Of a stretch of DNA of 6,754 nucleotides, positions 1 to 6,350 are shown in pieces. The notes beneath the pieces are model-generated. The model had not been told where the DNA came from, made no database searches, and saw nothing but the letters and a program-made list of their open reading frames with translations. Position numbers and translations under genes: made by a program. Source of the stretch: DUZB01 sp964407525 (lineage in GTDB: Bacteria; Desulfobacterota; DSM-4660; Desulfatiglandales; Desulfatiglandaceae). The DNA lies in contig CAYOWC010000273.1 of the NCBI GenBank assembly GCA_964407525.1, positions 1 through 6,754 of the forward strand, written 5' to 3'. Within the stretch, counting starts at the first letter, position 1, and every line of letters begins with the position of its first letter.

Positions 1-1058
1 ATGCGAAGGATATTATTCAGGACCGTCTTTTTGGCAATCCAATAAACGGCGGATAAAAGCGGTGGGATCGGTTTTCGGTTGATTTTATAAGAGGAAGTCC
101 GCTTCCCTATTTTTACAGCGATATGATAAGCCCATTTACCAAAGCTGGTGGCATCTTTGAGTTGAAGCTGGATAACGGCATAGAACTTTTCCCAGATTCG
201 TGGAACAGCGATAAACGTGGTTGGCGATAACTCCCTGATATTTTCCGGAACGGTATCAGACCCTTCCACAAAATTGACAGTTCCGCAGGATTTCAGCGGC
301 ACGAGTATTGTGAGGAGCCTTTCCAGTATGTGACAAAGGGGCAAAAAGGAAAGCTGCTCATCTTTATCATTGATTTCAAGGATCTTGTCGAATGCTTCAA
401 TCTGGTACATACAGTTGAGGTGACTGATCATTGCCCCTTTTGGTGGGCCGGTGGTGCCCGATGTGTATATGAGCACCATCAGGTCTTCCGGTTTGCTCTT
501 GTCGATTTCCCTGTCCCAGAGATTTGGGTGATCCTTAAAATAGGCTCGACCCAATTCATACAAGTCTTCCTTCATTATGACTTGATCATCGGCAAATTCA
601 TGCAAACCTTCCGGATCAAATACAATAATTTTTTCAATGGTTGGTGTATTTTCTCTTACTTCCAAATATTTATCTAACTGTTCTTCGTTTTCAACAAATA
701 AAAATCGGGTTTTGGAATCCGTTACGAGGTATTCCAATTGTTTACTCGAATCCGTGGTGTAGACCCCGCTTGTGACGCCGCCACTGCAGAGAATACCCAT
801 ATCGGTAAATAGCCATTCCTTATTGTTTTCGCTGACAATGGAGCAGACATCTCCCCGATTCAATCCCAATGCAAGAAGCCCCATGCCGATTTCCCTGGCT
901 TTATTGCCATAATCAGCCCAGGTAAAGGATTCCCATATTCCGTAGTTCTTCTCCCTCATCGCGATTTTATTTCCCAATTGCTCCACTCTGTGTCGAAAAA
1001 GCTTTACAATGGTATCGCAACCTTCAATGAGAACCGGATTGTATTTTGGTGTGGTCAT
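1..1058 (-). CDS. Long-chain acyl-CoA synthetase (AMP-forming), N-terminal 352 codons, cut by window edge
   Basis: This is an ATP-dependent ligase that would activate a carboxylic acid to its acyl-AMP and then its acyl-CoA. The frame is open from ATG at 1058 to the left edge with no stop, giving 352 codons of a family usually near 600. Seen in the translation: the adenylation P-loop YTSGTTGPPKGAM at about residues 198-210, the LPLCHILERL segment at 239-248 and VPRIWEKFY at 285-293, a pattern typical of the long-chain (FadD15/ACSBG-like, COG1022) ligases rather than acetyl-CoA synthetases. No clear Shine-Dalgarno precedes the ATG, and a 5-codon reading frame overlaps it as ATGA. It lies 263 bp downstream of livF on the same strand, so it may belong to the transporter operon or be separately expressed. 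The acyl substrate cannot be read from the sequence. The C-terminal domain with the catalytic lysine lies outside the window, so intactness is not established. Confidence 0.9.
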   Translation of the reverse strand, partial: MTTPKYNPVLIEGCDTIVKLFRHRVEQLGNKIAMREKNYGIWESFTWADYGNKAREIGMGLLALGLNRGDVCSIVSENNKEWLFTDMGILCSGGVTSGVYTTDSSKQLEYLVTDSKTRFLFVENEEQLDKYLEVRENTPTIEKIIVFDPEGLHEFADDQVIMKEDLYELGRAYFKDHPNLWDREIDKSKPEDLMVLIYTSGTTGPPKGAMISHLNCMYQIEAFDKILEINDKDEQLSFLPLCHILERLLTILVPLKSCGTVNFVEGSDTVPENIRELSPTTFIAVPRIWEKFYAVIQLQLKDATSFGKWAYHIAVKIGKRTSSYKINRKPIPPLLSAVYWIAKKTVLNNILR

Positions 1059-1114
1059 AGTTTTTGGTTCATCGCATATTAACGTGATACTTCGTTTTGG
1101 TTTCAGAAAGAGCT

Positions 1115-1272
1115 TATTGAGGTGTCAGGTTTCGGGTGTCAGGTGTCAGGAAAATCCTTTGTGGTATTTTCCATATTTATAATAACATACTCTATTTTTC
1201 TATTTCAGGCTTGCAGAGACTGGATAGTAGTCACTGAAACCTGACACCCGAAACCTCTTTCCTTCTATTGAG
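1115..1272. mobile_element. MITE-like inverted-repeat element between livF and the acyl-CoA synthetase
   Basis: Two perfect 18-bp inverted arms (1127-1144 and 1239-1256; arm AGGTTTCGGGTGTCAGGT) are separated by 94 bp of AT-rich sequence with no coding potential. The left arm is embedded in near-tandem words of the type GGTGTCAGG. The segment is bracketed by the 7-bp direct repeat TATTGAG at 1115-1121 and 1266-1272, which looks like a target-site duplication. No transposase is present, so if it moved it was non-autonomous. It fills over half of the gap between livF and the ligase gene, and if transcribed the arms could pair into a long stem. The repeats are seen directly; transposition is inferred. 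Confidence 0.6.
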
Positions 1273-1290
1273 CGTGGGAACCAGTCGAAT

Positions 1291-1311
1291 CAATCCGCAA
1301 TCCGCAATCCG
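1291..1311. repeat. Three tandem copies of the 7-mer CAATCCG
   Basis: Three uninterrupted copies of CAATCCG (1291-1297, 1298-1304, 1305-1311) lie 10 bp beyond the livF stop codon. A partial further copy (AATC) precedes the first unit, and a diverged one (AAATGCCG) follows. It resembles the other short-word tracts in this window in style but not in sequence. No function is apparent. Confidence 0.8.
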
Positions 1312-1321
1312 AAATGCCGTG

Positions 1322-2095
1322 TTACCGCCAGGTTTTTCGTTTCTTCCATCGGTGCCTGCCCCGCACGCCTTCTTCTTTTATCCCCATGTAAAACTCTTTA
1401 ATATCATCGCTTGCCATCAGGTTTTCACACGTATCTTCCATGACGATTCGTCCATTTTCCAATACATACCCATAGGCGCTATTCTGTAATGCCATGTTGG
1501 CATTTTGCTCCACCAGCAACATGGTCATTTTCTGTATGGTGTTTAACCGTCTGATGATGTCAAAAATATCTTGAACGAAAAGAGGAGACAGGCCAAGGGA
1601 TGGTTCGTCCAGCAGCATCAATCTGGGGCGGGCCATCATAGCCCGTCCCAGCACCAGCATCTGCTGTTGCCCTCCTGATAAATAGCCCGCTTTCTGTTTA
1701 TTGCGTGCTTTCAGTATGGGGAAATATTCATAGACAATCTCCAAGTCCTCATGAATCTTTTTCTTATCTTTTCGACTGTACGCTCCAATCAACAGGTTTT
1801 CATGAATGGATAACAGTGGGAAGACCTCTCTTCCCTCGGGAACATGTGCGATTCCTTTTCGTGCGACCCTATCCGGACTCTGTTTTTGAATCTCTTTTCC
1901 TAAGAACTCAATCTTTCCTTTTTGCGGATCCATGGCGCCGGATATGGTTTTCAAAATGGTGGTTTTACCAGCGCCGTTTGCGCCCAGAATAGCGACTATT
2001 TTTCTCTCATGAACATCCAGGCTGATTCCCTTAATCGCCAGTATGGGTCCGTAGTAAGTCTCTATATTTCTTAAGGTTAATATGTTATTGGACAC
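1322..2095 (-). CDS. livF: Branched-chain amino acid-type ABC importer ATPase, LivF family
   Basis: This is a cytoplasmic ATPase subunit that would pair with LivG to drive import through LivH/LivM. The 257-residue product has Walker A GANGAGKTT (38-46), signature LSGGQQQM (139-146) and Walker B LMLLDEP (159-165, catalytic Glu164). As is usual for LivF, the Q-loop reads PEGREVFP (Glu instead of Gln) and the H-loop position reads VEQNA. It is about 20 residues longer than E. coli LivF, owing to a strongly basic C-terminal tail (RGRHRWKKRKTWR). The start is GTG at 2095, overlapping the end of livG by 11 nt, with GGGAG about 9 nt upstream inside livG, which indicates translational coupling. All key ATPase residues are present, so it should be functional. 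The transported substrate is not determined by this subunit. Confidence 0.95.
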   Translation of the reverse strand: MSNNILTLRNIETYYGPILAIKGISLDVHERKIVAILGANGAGKTTILKTISGAMDPQKGKIEFLGKEIQKQSPDRVARKGIAHVPEGREVFPLLSIHENLLIGAYSRKDKKKIHEDLEIVYEYFPILKARNKQKAGYLSGGQQQMLVLGRAMMARPRLMLLDEPSLGLSPLFVQDIFDIIRRLNTIQKMTMLLVEQNANMALQNSAYGYVLENGRIVMEDTCENLMASDDIKEFYMGIKEEGVRGRHRWKKRKTWR

Positions 2096-2858
2096 CCTTG
2101 TCTTCTCCCAGATATGCCTTTATAACCTCTGAGTTTTCCTGGACTTCTCTTGGATTTCCCTGTGCTAATAACCGGCCGTAATTTATGGCCAATACGTGAT
2201 CCGAAACCCTGGAGACCAGATTCATATTATGTTCCACCATAATTACGGTAATCCCCAGAAGTTTCTTGATATCGTCTATCCAGAATGACATGTCTTCCGT
2301 TTCATCTACGTTCAATCCGGATGCCGGTTCGTCCAGCAGGAGGAGTTTGGGTTCAGTACAGAGTGCTCGCCCCAGCTCAACAATTTTTCGAACACCGTAG
2401 GGAAGGTTTTGGATCAATTGATTCCTGTAGTGCTGTAAATCCAGGAAATCGATCACATCTTCAACTTTTCTTCGATGTTCCAATTCCATTCGCTTTACCG
2501 ATGGAAGGAAGAACAGATCTGAAAACAAGGTGGATCGACAGTAAATATGGCGGCCGATCAGTAAATTGTGAAGGACAGTGGCATGCTCGAACAATTCAAT
2601 ATTCTGAAACGTTCTGGCAATTCCAAGGCTGACAACCCGGTGAGCCGGTAAATGGGTGATATCTTTATCTTCAAAGGTGATCACACCTTCTGTAAGATTG
2701 TATATCCTGCTGATAATGTTGAAAATAGTTGTTTTTCCAGCCCCGTTTGGCCCCACAATGGTGGAAATCGTTCCCTTTTCCACTTCAAAACTGACGTTGT
2801 TTACGGCTCTGATGCCACCAAAATCAATGGATATGCTTTCGGCCTTAAAAAACGTCAT
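2085..2858 (-). CDS. livG: Branched-chain amino acid-type ABC importer ATPase, LivG family
   Basis: This is the second ATPase of the importer, acting on the cytoplasmic face with LivF. The 257 residues carry Walker A GPNGAGKTT (36-44), the Q-loop RTFQNIELF (Gln85), the degenerate signature LPYGVRKIVELGRAL (about 152-166) that is usual in LivG, Walker B LLLLDEPASGL (172-182, Glu177) and the H-loop His in VEHNM (His210). The length is close to the family norm. The ATG at 2858 overlaps the livM stop as ATGA, a 4-nt overlap typical of coupled translation, and the 3' end overlaps livF. Nothing in it appears damaged. Confidence 0.96.
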   Translation of the reverse strand: MTFFKAESISIDFGGIRAVNNVSFEVEKGTISTIVGPNGAGKTTIFNIISRIYNLTEGVITFEDKDITHLPAHRVVSLGIARTFQNIELFEHATVLHNLLIGRHIYCRSTLFSDLFFLPSVKRMELEHRRKVEDVIDFLDLQHYRNQLIQNLPYGVRKIVELGRALCTEPKLLLLDEPASGLNVDETEDMSFWIDDIKKLLGITVIMVEHNMNLVSRVSDHVLAINYGRLLAQGNPREVQENSEVIKAYLGEDKGVQ

Positions 2859-3931
2859 TGCACGCGCTCCGTTTTCAAGTATGTTTTCTGACGTTTAAAG
2901 GTTGCCTTGCGGTAGAGTGGAAACATTTCAAAGTAGAGCTTGAATTTTACCCACCAGCCATATAGTCCCATGGGCTCAAAGACAATGAACAAGACCATGA
3001 TAATTCCGAAAAGCCCCGGCTCCAGTCCGGGAAACTGTCCTATGGTGGGTGGTAAATAGTCTTTCGCAATGGCGATTGCCTGGGGTAACAGTCCCACAAA
3101 AATCGCCCCGAAAATCGCCCCGTGAACCGTTCCCAGTCCGCCAACGACAACCATCATCAGGAGTTGAATCGATAGAAGAAAACCGAACGCGTCCGGTGTC
3201 AAATAGGATAGTCTGTGGGCAAATAATGCACCCGCCAGGCCCGTGAAACAGCCACTTATGGCAAATGACTTGATTTTATAAACCGATAGGTTGATTCCCA
3301 TGCTCTCGGCAGATATTTCCGAATCACGAATGGCGATAAATGCTCGGCCGCTGGGGGATCTTACAAGATTTATTGTACAGTATAATACGAACAAAAGAAC
3401 TGCCAGGCAGAGGAAATAAAAATGCCAGGTATTGTCCAGTTGGAATCCGAAAATGACGGGGTAATCCACCGACATCCCACCCAGGCCGCCTGTCACCCTT
3501 TTCCAGTGGGCAATGATCTCTTCCACGATAATTGCGAAGGCCAGCGAAGCAATGGCAAAGTAGATTCCGGTCATTCTTCTTAGAGGAATGGTTATGAGAG
3601 CGCCCACAACGAAACTGATAAGACCCGCCAATAGCAATGAAATGAAAAAAGGAACTCCCTTAGTTAAAAAATAGCCATTGGCATAAGCGCCTATGGCCAT
3701 AAAGGCGGCATGACCCAGACTGGGAAGTCCCGTGAATCCAACCGCGATCATCAAGCCCAACCCGGCAATAGCATAGATAAAGATGAAGGCCATTTCACCG
3801 ATATAAAACTCACCCAGAACCGCAGGGGCGATTAATACGGCAAATAAAAGAACACCGTACCAGAAAATATACCCATTATGTTTTAGAAGCTTAATGTCTT
3901 GAAGATAGGAGGTTTTGAAGAGTATTCGCAT
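2855..3931 (-). CDS. livM: Branched-chain amino acid-type ABC importer permease, LivM family
   Basis: This is an inner-membrane permease that would form a heterodimer with LivH. The 358-residue product is mostly hydrophobic helices, beginning at about residues 22-60 after a short charged N-terminus. LivM-family features seen are GLPSLGHAAFMAIGAY (68-83) and the cytoplasmic loop GRAFIAIRDSEISAESMGI (195-213), which would contact the ATPases, followed by VVVGGLGTVHGAIFGA (261-276). A basic tail (about 328-353) follows the last helix. It is shorter than E. coli LivM (425), which has extra N-terminal sequence, but lies within the range of the family. The ATG at 3931 lacks a strong Shine-Dalgarno; the nearest purine match, AGGT about 10 nt upstream, lies in the direct repeat that borders the inserted element at 3939-4127. 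It overlaps livG by 4 nt. Confidence 0.95.
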   Translation of the reverse strand: MRILFKTSYLQDIKLLKHNGYIFWYGVLLFAVLIAPAVLGEFYIGEMAFIFIYAIAGLGLMIAVGFTGLPSLGHAAFMAIGAYANGYFLTKGVPFFISLLLAGLISFVVGALITIPLRRMTGIYFAIASLAFAIIVEEIIAHWKRVTGGLGGMSVDYPVIFGFQLDNTWHFYFLCLAVLLFVLYCTINLVRSPSGRAFIAIRDSEISAESMGINLSVYKIKSFAISGCFTGLAGALFAHRLSYLTPDAFGFLLSIQLLMMVVVGGLGTVHGAIFGAIFVGLLPQAIAIAKDYLPPTIGQFPGLEPGLFGIIMVLFIVFEPMGLYGWWVKFKLYFEMFPLYRKATFKRQKTYLKTERVQ

Positions 3932-3938
3932 ATTTTGT

Positions 3939-4127
3939 TAGACCTAAAAGCAGCAATTAGCGCTTAGCTGTTAAGCTATTAGCCCTATAAAATAAATCGT
4001 TTACGGAAAAACAGCACAGCATCAAAAAGTAAAAGTTGAAATACAGAAAAAACTAATCTAAACTATTTACATCATTAAGCTAACGGCTAATAGCTCAAAA
4101 GCTAATTGCTGCTTTTAGGCTAGACCT
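3939..4127. mobile_element. Inverted-repeat (MITE-like) element inserted between livH and livM
   Basis: Perfect 19-bp inverted arms lie at 3943-3961 and 4101-4119 (plus-strand left arm CCTAAAAGCAGCAATTAGC). A second nested 11-bp pair lies at 3974-3984 and 4085-4095 (AGCTATTAGCC and its complement). The core has no coding potential. The element is flanked by the direct repeat TAGACCT at 3939-3945 and 4121-4127, partly overlapping the left arm and the livH stop. Read in the sense direction, removing the element with one repeat copy joins ...AAG GTC TAA CAAAAT ATG, giving LivH the same last residue and livM a 6-nt spacing. This is strong internal evidence for an insertion into a compact operon. 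In mRNA the arms could fold into a long stem between the two permease genes. No transposase is present. Confidence 0.7.
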
Positions 4128-4989
4128 TTTTCTGTTGAATCTGTGCGAAAAGACCCTGTGGACGTAAGGTTAACACCAAAAACATAATCAAATAGGCAGA
4201 GATTTCCTGAAAACCGGTCGGGAGATATGACCCGGCCATCTGCTCCGAACAACCGATTATCAGACCCCCGATCAATGCTCCGGGAAGGCTGCCAAAGCCA
4301 CCGATGACCGCGGCGGCAAAAGCTTTGATGCCAATGAAACCCATTTGTGGGTTTACGAGCGAGATGGGAGCCATTAATGTTCCTGCTACAGCGGCGACCA
4401 GGGCGCTGATGGCCCAGATCAAAGAAAAGATCCTCTTTACGGGAATCCCCATATAATACGCAGCCAACTGATTCTGTGAAGAGGCTTGCATGGCGATTCC
4501 CAGGCTGGAGAATCTGAAGAAGAGAAACAATATGGCGGAAAGAATGATCGTTCCGGCGATGACGACAAGATACTCCTGGCTGATGACCAGTCCCCCGATG
4601 TCAGCCATTTTCCCGGAGTAGGGGGTTTCCAGCGAAAGAATGTTTGACCCCCAGATTGCGCCGGCCGCCGCGCGCAAGATAAAACCGATGCTGATAGTTA
4701 AGATGATAATGGAGAAAGGAGATTCGCCGATCATTGAGCGAATGACTAACATATCCAGCAGATAGCCGAAAACAGCCATGGAAATAATGGCCAGCAGGAA
4801 ACCAAGCCAAAAGGGCAGGGCAAGAATCCCCACAAAGGTCACCGCAAAAAAAGCCCCCAGCATTAACAGATCACCCTGGGCGAAATTCACGATTTCCGTT
4901 GCCTTGTAAATCAACACAAACCCGAGGGCGATAAGGCCGTAGAGACATCCCTGTCCCAATCCCGTAATGAGAACTTGCAGAAATTCCAA
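4120..4989 (-). CDS. livH: Branched-chain amino acid-type ABC importer permease, LivH family
   Basis: This is the partner permease of LivM in the inner membrane. The 289 residues (E. coli LivH has 308) are hydrophobic throughout. They include the conserved N-terminal GLGQGCLYGLIALGFVLIYKATEIVNFAQGDLLMLGAF (about 11-48), a cytoplasmic coupling loop GIAMQASSQNQLAAYYMGI (about 164-182), the segment KAFAAAVIGGFGSLPGALIGG (about 222-242) and the terminal LRPQGLFAQ motif. The initiation codon is TTG at 4989, supported by AAAGGA 5 nt upstream; no in-frame ATG or GTG lies close upstream, and homologues start with similar short leaders. It is the first intact gene of the importer operon, and its stop codon lies within the duplicated flank of the element at 3939-4127. 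Confidence 0.95.
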   Translation of the reverse strand: MEFLQVLITGLGQGCLYGLIALGFVLIYKATEIVNFAQGDLLMLGAFFAVTFVGILALPFWLGFLLAIISMAVFGYLLDMLVIRSMIGESPFSIIILTISIGFILRAAAGAIWGSNILSLETPYSGKMADIGGLVISQEYLVVIAGTIILSAILFLFFRFSSLGIAMQASSQNQLAAYYMGIPVKRIFSLIWAISALVAAVAGTLMAPISLVNPQMGFIGIKAFAAAVIGGFGSLPGALIGGLIIGCSEQMAGSYLPTGFQEISAYLIMFLVLTLRPQGLFAQIQQKKV

Positions 4990-4994
4990 CTGTT

Positions 4995-5000
4995 TCCTTT
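4995..5000 (-). promoter_or_regulatory. Ribosome binding site for livH (TTG start)
   Basis: The sense strand reads AAAGGA followed by 5 nt (AACAG) and TTG. This spacing decides the start of livH, which otherwise lacks an ATG near the expected N-terminus. Confidence 0.65.
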
Positions 5001-5011
5001 CGCACGGCTGT

Positions 5012-5115
5012 CGGTTTCCGGTTGCCGGTTCACAGTTTACAGTTTTTTGCAGATGTTCAAGGGTCCAGCGTTTTAAGGTTCAGCGTTGGCTATGATTTTC
5101 AGATTCAGTTTTCAG
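5012..5115. repeat. Tract of degenerate short-word tandem repeats upstream of livH
   Basis: The tract is a run of different short near-tandem words: CGGTTTCCGGTTGCCGGTT (5012-5030), CACAGTTTACAGTTTT (5031-5046), GGTCCAGCG and GGTTCAGCG (5062-5070, 5077-5085), and TTTTCAG twice around ATTCAG (5096-5115). I found no inverted partner nearby, unlike the other tracts in the window. It fills the space between the thiolase remnant and livH, where a promoter or leader would be expected, and no convincing promoter is visible in it. Confidence 0.5.
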
Positions 5116-5482
5116 AGTCCTACGATATTCATGCTGATAAGGTTCATGGGGGGGAACCCTCCCATATTATGTGTGAGGCCTAATGTTGGATTGGCAATCT
5201 GCCTTTCTCCGGCCCGTCCCTGAAGTTGTTTGTACATTTCATACATCATCCGAAGGCCTGATGCACCAATGGGATGCCCGAAACATTTGAGCCCCGTCCG
5301 GCTGGCACGGGATTTTGCCGTCGAGGTTGAAGAAACCATCGTGATCTGCATTATTTAACATAGGCCGGATCAGAACGGAAGCTTTTTGCAGGATCTGCAC
5401 GGCAAACGATAGTTGCTGCTGCGCCGTCACTTGCACCGCAGCAGTCAAAAAGATCAAGGGGCCAGGCAATCGATCCCTGCCC
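5112..5482 (-). pseudogene. Thiolase (acetyl-CoA acetyltransferase/SCP2-type) remnant
   Basis: This is a decayed gene for a thiolase, an enzyme that cleaves or forms 3-ketoacyl-CoA. Three pieces in different frames match one family in the right order. Codons 5482-5354 read ...IAWPLDLFDCCGASDGAAATIV... and end AYVK followed by TAA (5351-5353). About 5350-5295 in another frame reads DGFFNLDGKIPCQPDG. From about 5292 to the stop at 5112 the frame reads GLKCFGHPIGASG (with the conserved GHPIGASG histidine), QLQGRAGERQ and LGLTHNMGGFPPMN. The N-terminal half (roughly 200 residues of a ~390-residue family) is missing, and about 75-80 residues appear deleted after AYVK. One base also seems lost in the G-run where QPDG joins GLKCF. 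It lies upstream of livH on the same strand, so it may be the relic of an acyl-CoA enzyme once associated with the importer. It cannot encode an active enzyme. Confidence 0.85.
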
Positions 5483-5558
5483 CTATCTAACTTATTTGTC
5501 ATTTCGCCTTACTGATCAAAATTTGAACCCCATGCATTGGGAGACATGGTAATCAGGA

Positions 5559-5984
5559 TCAATTCCCATGCCAGTTTTCCGATTTTAACCCTGAAAACGA
5601 TTTGAAATCTACGATATTCCGTGTTACTAAAATAAGATCGTTGACTTTGGTGATCGCCGCAATTTGACCGTCTACGAATGGGGGAGGCTTTCCTTTTTTC
5701 GACAACCTCGCACGTTCTTTTGCATGCCACTCTGCAGCCCGGTCGTCATAGGGGAGAATCAACATGTTTTTTCTCACCACGTCGGCGAGGAAAATTTCAA
5801 TAACCTCGCGTTTTCTGGACCGGGGAAGACGTCTGCAACCGTATTGAAGTTCGTGCCAAATTGGCGCCGCAGTCACAATCTCATGCTGACGTTTTTCTAA
5901 CATGAAAATAACCGATTTATCAGGCACCAGTTTTAGAGGTTCCGACAATACACTTGTATCAAGCAAATACTTCATCGGTCCCAT
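5559..5984 (-). CDS. vapC: PIN-domain ribonuclease toxin, VapC family
   Basis: This is a probable toxin of a type II toxin-antitoxin pair, a metal-dependent endoribonuclease held inactive by the adjacent antitoxin. The 141-residue product keeps the PIN acidic set: Asp9 in YLLDTSVLSE, Glu45 in IWHELQYG, Asp105 in PPFVDGQIAAI and Asp126 in LVTRNIVDF. Length and motif spacing fit the FitB/VapC group, so it appears intact. Two starts are possible. ATG at 5984 has GGGAGG 4 nt upstream, and ATG at 5975 (Met4) overlaps the antitoxin stop as ATGA and matches the usual MKYLLDT beginning. Either way it overlaps the antitoxin gene, implying translational coupling. Its RNA target cannot be inferred. Confidence 0.92.
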   Translation of the reverse strand: MGPMKYLLDTSVLSEPLKLVPDKSVIFMLEKRQHEIVTAAPIWHELQYGCRRLPRSRKREVIEIFLADVVRKNMLILPYDDRAAEWHAKERARLSKKGKPPPFVDGQIAAITKVNDLILVTRNIVDFKSFSGLKSENWHGN

Positions 5985-6256
5985 TCAACCTCCCGAGCGG
6001 GGGAAGGATCCCGGAGGCCCTCAAAATCCAGGGGAGAGATTCCCGCCCCTTCAGACTTAATCATTTTTCGAAATGACATTAAGGAATTCCAAAACCCTGC
6101 ATTTGATAGTTTAAGTCGTTCAAATTCATTTATTGATAACAGGATGGCAACCGGTTTTCCCCTCCTCGTAAGTTCCACAGAAGGTCCTTTTTCTACCTGA
6201 TGAACAATGGACGGCAGCTTGTTTTTGGCTTCGGCAATAGAGTACTTATTTTGCAT
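5972..6256 (-). CDS. Antitoxin of the Phd/YefM family paired with the PIN toxin
   Basis: The 94-residue protein would bind the operator DNA and neutralise the neighbouring PIN toxin. Residues 1-50 have the Phd/YefM pattern (YSIAEAKNKLPSIVHQVEKG, then ELTRRGKPVAILLSINEFERL), the N-terminal dimerisation and DNA-binding fold. Residues 51-94 are more polar and end in FEGLRDPSPAREVEWDR, a typical toxin-wrapping C-terminus. The ATG at 6256 has GAGGGG 6 nt upstream (6263-6268). The stop overlaps the toxin start. The antitoxin-before-toxin order and the palindrome in its promoter fit autoregulation. It could equally be called VapB by position, but the fold is Phd-like rather than AbrB-like. Confidence 0.92.
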   Translation of the reverse strand: MQNKYSIAEAKNKLPSIVHQVEKGPSVELTRRGKPVAILLSINEFERLKLSNAGFWNSLMSFRKMIKSEGAGISPLDFEGLRDPSPAREVEWDR

Positions 6257-6294
6257 CGGGTGCCCCTCGTTTTGTTTATATTCCTTATTCTGAT

Positions 6295-6323
6295 AATGTA
6301 GCTATATTAATGGCTATAATCAA
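6295..6323 (-). promoter_or_regulatory. Candidate sigma-70 promoter with overlapping operator for the toxin-antitoxin operon
   Basis: In the sense direction TTGATT (6323-6318) is separated by exactly 17 nt from TACATT (6300-6295), about 38 nt before the antitoxin ATG. The spacer contains an imperfect 18-bp palindrome (6299-6316, TAGCCATTAATATAGCTA), which also includes two TATAGC words 12 nt apart. A palindrome between the -35 and -10 boxes is where a Phd-type antitoxin would be expected to bind. The match to consensus boxes is only 4 of 6 each, so this is a candidate. Confidence 0.5.
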
Positions 6324-6350
6324 GAAAAAAAGCTTTATTCTTTAATCGGT

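Noticed and set aside
330..677. Plus-strand 115-codon frame
   Set aside because: It is antisense to the acyl-CoA synthetase, whose adenylation P-loop lies in the same stretch; its own translation shows no recognisable domain.
1291..1311. CAATCCG triplication as a CRISPR array
   Set aside because: Units are 7 bp and adjacent with no spacers; there are no cas genes nearby.
1268..1489. Plus-strand 73-codon frame over the livF end
   Set aside because: It runs through the CAATCCG repeat and then antisense to livF codons, with no domain or ribosome binding site.
5034..5060. TTGAAC/TAAACT as a promoter for livH
   Set aside because: Spacing is 15 nt and both boxes are weak, and the segment is a short-word repeat tract where such matches are expected by chance.
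5239..5502. 87-codon minus-strand frame starting MTNKLDRG
   Set aside because: Its middle is out of frame with the thiolase match and only residues near DGFFNLDGKIPCQPDG make sense; it is part of the thiolase pseudogene, not a separate gene.
5530..5549. CCATG...CATGG stem as a terminator after vapC
   Set aside because: The stem is only 5 bp around a 10-nt loop, with no U-run after it.
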